A stretch of DNA of 64,000 bases from Flavobacterium pectinovorum. Its GTDB lineage: Bacteria > Bacteroidota > Bacteroidia > Flavobacteriales > Flavobacteriaceae. Both the position numbers and the translations under genes were made by a program. Below are positions 59,408-64,000 of the stretch, piece by piece. The stretch covers positions 124,001 through 188,000 of the forward strand of contig NZ_JAFEVZ010000006.1 in NCBI RefSeq assembly GCF_022802975.1, written 5' to 3'. The stretch's first letter is position 1. The number at the start of each line of letters is the position of its first letter. The notes under the pieces were generated by a model, which was not told the origin of the DNA, ran no database searches, and was given only the letters and a program-made list of their open reading frames with translations.

Positions 59408-61016
59408 TTAAAATTTGGTTTACAGCATTAATTCCCTGATGAAAAGCTTCTTCAAAAATAGAGATTCCGGACAGGTCGGTGTGCGCAAAAAAGATTCGGT
59501 TTTCGATGTTTTTTGCGGCATTCTCTTTGGCTTTGCCAAAAATAAAATCAGGCACAGGTGAAATCATTCCATGACCTAAAATAAAAACTTCCATTTCTTC
59601 AGTATATTCTTCGATATCCGGATGTGCAATTTTCAGATCATCAAAAACAACCTGTTTCCAGTATTCTTTGTCTTTTTTATAGATTTCTTTTCGGGTTTTC
59701 TTCAAATCACCTGATGAAAAACTATAATAATAGGTAATTACCTTTTTCTCCTGAACCTGATTCAGCGTTTGGTGCTGTGCATACACATAACCCAAGCCTT
59801 TCGCATCATAAATCACATTATCCCACGAAAGCGGAAAACTGAAATTGTCCGGCAAATCATTTACGGTTAAAGTCGCCAAAAGCCAGGGCGTATAATGAAA
59901 TGCTTTTGTAAATTCTTTACGGTTTTTTATCAAATACTGATTGACAAACTGCGGTGTTGCCATAATAACTTTCTCTGCGATTATTTCTATCGAAACTTTT
60001 TTAACATCATCAAATGCTTTGGCAACCACTTTATTGTTTTCGACTTTTACCTCATAAACCAAATGGTTTTTCAGGGTTTTCTTCTCAGTATATTTTTTAA
60101 GATGACTGGCTAATCTGGCATTACCTTCCGGCCATGTTAAAACGCTTTCATTTTTATCGGTAACCGAATCCTGTTTTCTTCCGGCGAAATAATGAATCCC
60201 GGCCCAGGCAGAAACGAATTCAATTCCTAATCCAAAATCATCTTTGCAGCAATAATCGATATAATTGAATAAAGGTTTTGATCTGAAATTATTGTTTTCA
60301 AACCATTTTTTCATCGTAATTTTATCTAAATCCCTTGTGCTTTTATCTGCCGAAGAGAGGCGAATCGGAAGATCAAATAAGTATTTCAGGTCTACTCCTT
60401 TCGCTGTTCTGAATGCATCCATTTCTTTAAAGAATCGTATAAATTCCTTATCATCTTCAACCGAATTTCCTTCTTTTGGAACCACGCCATCCTGCCAGTT
60501 ATTTTTGTAAAATAGTCTTTCGTCAGGCGCAAAAGTCAATTGTAGTTCGTCGAAAACCGGAAGCCCTTTTTCGTTATAACCAAGAATTATTTTTTCTTCT
60601 TCCAGAAAATGCAGCAGTTCTTTATCTTCAAAGTTGGGAAGAGGCAAATAATGTGCTCCCAATGGATATTTTGAATATTTATTTTGACCGTTTGAGGAAT
60701 TTCCTCCCAGATGATCTGCCATTTCAAGGAGCAAAAAATCTGAAATCCCTTTTTTATGAAACTGGCGGGCTGCACTCAAACCCGAAATACCTCCTCCAAT
60801 AATCAAATATGGAATCTGAATTTGCGCTGTCGGCTTAGGGAAATCCTTAATCCATAGCCGATGCCCCAAAAGATGGTTGGTCCCTGATAACCGAATCATC
60901 AGAATAGCTATTTTATCGGAACAAAACTGCAAAAACGGAATTAAAAGCAATGAAGCTCCAATTCCTTTTACGAAATTTCGTCTTCCCTTATTGCAGTTTT
61001 CCCCATTCTTCATCAA
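59385..61016 (-). CDS. FAD-dependent amine-oxidase-like protein, Tat-exported
   Basis: A 543-residue flavoprotein. The N-terminus GRRNFVKGIGASLLLIPFL has the twin-arginine motif RRxFxK (12-17), so it should be exported folded with FAD. The Rossmann motif PYLIIGGGISGLSAARQF (GGGISG at 74-79) and LLEMADHLGGNS follow, and the C-terminus LSGISIFEEAFHQGINAVNQI matches the FAD-binding end of amine oxidases and phytoene-desaturase-like enzymes. Next to an aminopropyltransferase-like protein, polyamine oxidation is a reasonable guess. It overlaps neighbours by 29 bp and 23 bp. Confidence 0.85.
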   Translation of the reverse strand: MMKNGENCNKGRRNFVKGIGASLLLIPFLQFCSDKIAILMIRLSGTNHLLGHRLWIKDFPKPTAQIQIPYLIIGGGISGLSAARQFHKKGISDFLLLEMADHLGGNSSNGQNKYSKYPLGAHYLPLPNFEDKELLHFLEEEKIILGYNEKGLPVFDELQLTFAPDERLFYKNNWQDGVVPKEGNSVEDDKEFIRFFKEMDAFRTAKGVDLKYLFDLPIRLSSADKSTRDLDKITMKKWFENNNFRSKPLFNYIDYCCKDDFGLGIEFVSAWAGIHYFAGRKQDSVTDKNESVLTWPEGNARLASHLKKYTEKKTLKNHLVYEVKVENNKVVAKAFDDVKKVSIEIIAEKVIMATPQFVNQYLIKNRKEFTKAFHYTPWLLATLTVNDLPDNFSFPLSWDNVIYDAKGLGYVYAQHQTLNQVQEKKVITYYYSFSSGDLKKTRKEIYKKDKEYWKQVVFDDLKIAHPDIEEYTEEMEVFILGHGMISPVPDFIFGKAKENAAKNIENRIFFAHTDLSGISIFEEAFHQGINAVNQILNDAALDS

Positions 61017-62520
61017 AATAGCGCACTAAAATCTGGTTATCCAAACGATTGATTTCTATTTGGTTTGAAATCATATCGTTGGTAAAATAATTGAATCGGT
61101 CGAACTGATAATTGTAGAATTTCAGACCCTGAACTTGTCTTTTTACATCGTTAAAAGTGGTTCCGAAGCCGTTTATGGCAATCGTATACCCCCATTCTCC
61201 AAACGATGGCACATAGGCATGATACGCATCAACCTGCGGAAAAACCTGCATTACGGTTTTATTGATACACCAAAATGACTTTGGCGCAAAATATGGCGAA
61301 GTAGTCTGAATTACAACTGCAGCATCAGGCTGTAAAATGGTTTTTATAGTTTGATAAAAGTTCAAAGAATACAATTTCCCTAAACTGTAATTCGAAGGAT
61401 CCGGAAAATCGATAATGACAACATCAAACTTTTCTTTACAGCTTTTTGCCCAAATATATGCATCTGTATTGATTACGGTAACCTTCGGATTATTCAATGC
61501 GTTTTTATTGAATCCTTTTAATACCGTATTGGTTTTAAAAAGTTTTGTCATTCCTTCATCCAAATCGACCAGAATCACTTTTTGAACCTCTTTGTATTTC
61601 AATATTTCACGAACGGCCAAACCATCTCCACCGCCTAAAACCAAAACGTTTTTTATATTTTTGGCAATCGACATGGCGGGATGCACCAAAGCTTCATGAT
61701 AACGGTATTCATCAGCAGAACTAAACTGCAGATTGTTGTTTAAATATAATCTGTAATCGCTTTTGTTATGCGTTAAAACAATTCGCTGATACGGAGTTGT
61801 ATTCGTATAAATAATATTTTCTCCATACAATTTGCCTTCAGAATAAGCCAGAATCGAATCTGAAAAAACAAAAACGGTCAATAAAACCAGAAATGAAAAT
61901 AGGGCTTTTACCCTTAAGAAATAAGGCTTTTTTAGTTCGTTCTTCAAAAGAAAACATAAAACAATGGCGATACTGACATTGATCATTCCGAAGAAAAGCG
62001 ACGTTCCCATGATGCCTAATTTTGGTACTAAAACCAACGGAAACAATATCGATGCCAGCAAGGCTCCAATATAATCAAACGTAAAAACATTCGAAACCAG
62101 ATCTTTGAATTCGACCCGATCTTTTAAAATATTCATTAAAAGCGGAATCTCCAATCCGACCAGAAAACCGGTTACAAAAACAAATAAATACAAGATAAAC
62201 TGAAAAGATGCGACGCTTTCGAACAGTAAAAACAAAACTACCGAACTCAATCCGCCGATCAGTCCCACCAATATTTCGATCTCAACAAAAGTGTTGAGCA
62301 GATTTTTATGGAAAAACTTTGAAAAAAAGGAACCAATACCCATCGAAAACAGGTAAACTCCAATAATAAATGAAAATTGTTTTACGGAATCGCCCAATAA
62401 ATAACTCGCCAGTGTTCCGGCAACCAATTCGTAAATTAGTCCGCAGGTGGCGATTATAAATACGGCAAACAGTAAAAGAAATTCAAACCTAAGAAACTTT
62501 TTACCCATGAATTGCGGCAC
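60988..62520 (-). CDS. Membrane-bound spermidine-synthase-like protein
   Basis: A 510-residue fusion. Residues 1 to about 230 hold about seven membrane helices (GLIYELVAGTLASYLLGDSVKQFSFIIGVYLFSMGIGSF region). The rest is a SpeE-type domain: VLVLGGGDGLAVREIL (SAM-type site), VILVDLDEGMTKLF, VINTDAYIWA and VVIIDFPDPSNYSLGKLYS, which includes the aspartate pair used by aminopropyltransferases. It could add aminopropyl groups from decarboxylated SAM at the membrane. The start may be MPQFMGKK at 62520 or MGKKFLRF at 62508. Both overlap the DUF350 gene. Confidence 0.88.
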   Translation of the reverse strand: MPQFMGKKFLRFEFLLLFAVFIIATCGLIYELVAGTLASYLLGDSVKQFSFIIGVYLFSMGIGSFFSKFFHKNLLNTFVEIEILVGLIGGLSSVVLFLLFESVASFQFILYLFVFVTGFLVGLEIPLLMNILKDRVEFKDLVSNVFTFDYIGALLASILFPLVLVPKLGIMGTSLFFGMINVSIAIVLCFLLKNELKKPYFLRVKALFSFLVLLTVFVFSDSILAYSEGKLYGENIIYTNTTPYQRIVLTHNKSDYRLYLNNNLQFSSADEYRYHEALVHPAMSIAKNIKNVLVLGGGDGLAVREILKYKEVQKVILVDLDEGMTKLFKTNTVLKGFNKNALNNPKVTVINTDAYIWAKSCKEKFDVVIIDFPDPSNYSLGKLYSLNFYQTIKTILQPDAAVVIQTTSPYFAPKSFWCINKTVMQVFPQVDAYHAYVPSFGEWGYTIAINGFGTTFNDVKRQVQGLKFYNYQFDRFNYFTNDMISNQIEINRLDNQILVRYFDEEWGKLQ

Positions 62521-62716
62521 TAATAATCATTGAAAGTCCAATGATAAAAGCTGCCAGAACAATCGCTACAGCAACATTATTTTTTTCCACAACTTCTTTC
62601 CATGTGCTTTCCGGAGTCAGTTTTTCGATGATAAAATATCCTATTAATAAAATAACTATTCCTAAAAAAGAATAAATGATCGAATTAATTATGGGTTGTG
62701 CGTGAATATATTCCAT
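62501..62716 (-). CDS. DUF350 small membrane protein
   Basis: A 71-residue protein with two membrane helices (about 11-29 and 48-68) and the DUF350 pattern LGIVILLIGYFIIEKLTP and NNVAVAIVLAAFIIGLSMIISAAI. Larger relatives such as E. coli YjfL have two copies, so this is a single-unit form. In other bacteria, DUF350 genes sit beside PspA-like, DUF4178, SAM-decarboxylase and spermidine-synthase-like genes. That agrees with its place here, 11 bp after the 59-residue gene and overlapping the spermidine-synthase-like gene. Confidence 0.88.
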   Translation of the reverse strand: MEYIHAQPIINSIIYSFLGIVILLIGYFIIEKLTPESTWKEVVEKNNVAVAIVLAAFIIGLSMIISAAIHG

Positions 62717-62727
62717 ATTGTTAAATT

Positions 62728-62907
62728 TTACTTGTGATAAAAACGGTTATAAGATGTACGGCTTCCTGTTGACTTGTAACTTTCAGTAGATTCGCAGTCG
62801 CAAATTCGGTTTCCGGCGACAGCAAAATAAATATAAACTCCAAAACAAAAAAATCCAATTGCCAATGGAGCCCAGTTATTGGTAAAGAAATCCGAAATTC
62901 TTTTCAT
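62728..62907 (-). CDS. Small membrane protein, 59 residues
   Basis: A short gene that simple size cut-offs would miss. It encodes MKRISDFFTNNWAPLAIGFF followed by CFGVYIYFAV (one membrane helix, about 13-31) and a polar tail with CDCES, many Ser/Thr/Tyr and a final FYHK. The stop lies 11 bp before the DUF350 start and the reading frame is clean, so it is very likely real and part of the operon. The family is unknown to me. It may be a small subunit of the envelope complex. Confidence 0.7.
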   Translation of the reverse strand: MKRISDFFTNNWAPLAIGFFCFGVYIYFAVAGNRICDCESTESYKSTGSRTSYNRFYHK

Positions 62908-62917
62908 ATATTGATAT

Positions 62918-62992
62918 TTATTGTTTTTTATCGGTCATATGTAATTCGCATATCATCATTGGTTTTTGCGACCAATTTTCGGTCATGCTCAT
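62918..62992 (-). CDS. Possible 24-residue peptide
   Basis: ATG 62992, 11 bp after the DUF4178 stop, opens MSMTENWSQKPMMICELHMT plus DKKQ. It ends 10 bp before the 59-residue gene. Spacing fits an operon gene, but length and lack of any known family leave it uncertain. Confidence 0.25.
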   Translation of the reverse strand: MSMTENWSQKPMMICELHMTDKKQ

Positions 62993-63003
62993 TTCATATT
63001 AAC

Positions 63004-64000
63004 TTATTCGTATGTGGAGTACGAGCTGTCTGCCCATCTCTCTTTTTCAAATTGATTTTTAAAAAAACGTATAATAAAGTAAATAACAATCATCCCGATA
63101 ACCACTAACCATACATTTCGGCTCGATGGTTCGTTCCAGATCACATTTACGTGCATTTCATTATTATTAACATCTTCAGGAGCCTTCATTGGCGTTATCA
63201 AAAGATGGTATTTTCCAGCTTTTACCCCGCAAATATTAAACTCTTCAGAACTACTTCCTTCTGTCCAGGATTCCCCATCAGAATAGCCGTGATAATACTC
63301 TATGTCTTTATTGGCATAAATTTCATCATTGGTATCTTCATTCACTAATGCAACATTGAGATTGGCCCATGAATTATCAACGCTTGTTGAAACTTTGATT
63401 GTTAACGGAGCCGAACCGCCCTTTAAAACAAAAGCATCACTTGTAACCTCTTTGTTGTCGAATTCACTAAATTTTATTGTTTTCGAAAAAACATGCTGCT
63501 GAAACTGATCTTTATAAATATACCAGTTAGAAGTAATAATCAGTAAAGCAAAAAGGCAGAAAATAACAGCTGTATTTCTAAGATCAAAACGATATGGCTG
63601 AATCATATTTACGCCAGACTGATACGGCATTATGATATTCTTAAACGCTTTTTTTATCTCACTTTTTTTGATGTATTCTCCATAAAAAGCTGTTTCTACT
63701 TTGTTCATTCTTTCAACAGAAATCATAAAAGGCGGCTTTATGTATTCTACCAAATGAATCAGCTGATTCACCGGAAGCTCAAAATCAAAAAATCCCTGTG
63801 CATTTATAATTTCGGCATCTGAATATTCATAAATATCGTAATCTTCATTTTCATGTTCCAGCGCCAAAGGATGAGATTTTACGCCAAATGTTTCTTCCAT
63901 TTCAGTCAGTAAAATCCAATGGCCGTTCGAAAGCGATAAATAAAGGAACTCTTTGGCTTCATTTTGCAGAATAAACTCTGTCCATCTATAATTTGGATGA
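63004..64000 (-). CDS. DUF4178 membrane protein, partial at window edge
   Basis: The frame stays open to the right edge, so the N-terminus is outside the window. Upstream of the first in-window ATG (63900) the translation reads HPNYRWTEFILQNEAKEFLY then LSLSNGHWILLTEMEE, the DUF4178 pattern (WxEYxL ... GxWxL). After it come a membrane helix (TAVIFCLFALLIITSNWYIY), a beta-rich outside part with GGSAPLTIKVSTSVDNSWANL and GVKAGKYHLLITPM, and a last helix (VWLVVIGMIVIYFIIRFF). DUF4178 is typically found near polyamine-type and phage-shock-type genes. It is the first visible gene of the envelope cluster. Confidence 0.85.
   Translation of the reverse strand, partial: HPNYRWTEFILQNEAKEFLYLSLSNGHWILLTEMEETFGVKSHPLALEHENEDYDIYEYSDAEIINAQGFFDFELPVNQLIHLVEYIKPPFMISVERMNKVETAFYGEYIKKSEIKKAFKNIIMPYQSGVNMIQPYRFDLRNTAVIFCLFALLIITSNWYIYKDQFQQHVFSKTIKFSEFDNKEVTSDAFVLKGGSAPLTIKVSTSVDNSWANLNVALVNEDTNDEIYANKDIEYYHGYSDGESWTEGSSSEEFNICGVKAGKYHLLITPMKAPEDVNNNEMHVNVIWNEPSSRNVWLVVIGMIVIYFIIRFFKNQFEKERWADSSYSTYE

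Noticed and set aside
1-64000. tRNA, rRNA, insertion sequence, integrase or prophage genes
   Set aside because: I looked for cloverleaf-like segments, transposase and integrase motifs and phage structural genes and found none.

Overview
The window reads as chromosome of a low-GC Bacteroidota, most likely a Flavobacterium close to the F. johnsoniae group. The evidence is the TAnnTTTG promoter boxes (several with TTG about 19 bp upstream), near absence of Shine-Dalgarno sites, a SusC/CirA-type TonB receptor with a carboxypeptidase-like N-terminal domain, a MurF-alanine racemase fusion, a DnaE with N-terminal exonuclease, and many short palindromic intergenic repeats. No rRNA, tRNA, CRISPR array or insertion sequence was recognised. 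Most genes are housekeeping genes.

Layout. 0-9.1 kb: DUF58 protein, M1 aminopeptidase, thioredoxin, large AsmA-like protein, a small AT-rich accessory patch (unknown protein plus HNH nuclease with a 20-bp palindrome before its start), and an HPF-like ribosome protein. 9.1-15.6 kb: lipoprotein with three HGQPGHRCDI repeats, nested inverted repeats, secreted NTF2-like protein, Amt, TrmB, LysE-type transporter, alkyltransferase-like protein, L,D-transpeptidase. 15.9-23.5 kb: a histidine kinase/NtrC-type regulator pair facing a HlyD-ABC-FtsX exporter operon. A sigma-54-like promoter and two tandem activator-site candidates lie between them. 23.7-31 kb: Mrp and NifU-type Fe-S proteins, ferredoxin, SMI1/KNR4 protein, Asd, MscL, MurF-Alr.

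31-45 kb: membrane and outer-membrane proteins, a His/Cys-rich small protein with a TonB receptor, prolyl oligopeptidase, Gfo/Idh/MocA oxidoreductase, DnaE. 45.3-51.6 kb: a leucine locus (leuC, four-helix-bundle gene, leuD, methyltransferase, leuA-like, leuB) with a near-perfect promoter and a possible Ile/Val/Leu-rich leader peptide. 51.7-57.9 kb: RRM protein, rpsP-rimM, a frameshifted four-helix-bundle pseudogene, trmN6-like methyltransferase, glutaryl-CoA-dehydrogenase-like enzyme, DUF3050 protein, SGNH lipoprotein.

58.4-64 kb (reverse strand, running off the right edge): a tightly overlapping cluster of a DUF4178 protein, one or two small ORFs too short for usual calling, DUF350, a membrane-anchored spermidine-synthase-like protein, a Tat-exported FAD amine-oxidase-like protein and a polytopic protein with conserved-looking histidines. 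It is the best candidate for a poorly described system, perhaps polyamine or aminopropyl chemistry at the cell envelope.

Several starts were moved inward because the longer reading frame runs through a promoter box or a dispersed repeat (M1 peptidase, alkyltransferase-like protein, HlyD, MurF-Alr, 31 kb membrane protein, prolyl oligopeptidase, DnaE, LeuD, LeuB, acyl-CoA dehydrogenase). All family assignments come from reading motifs; no database search was possible.
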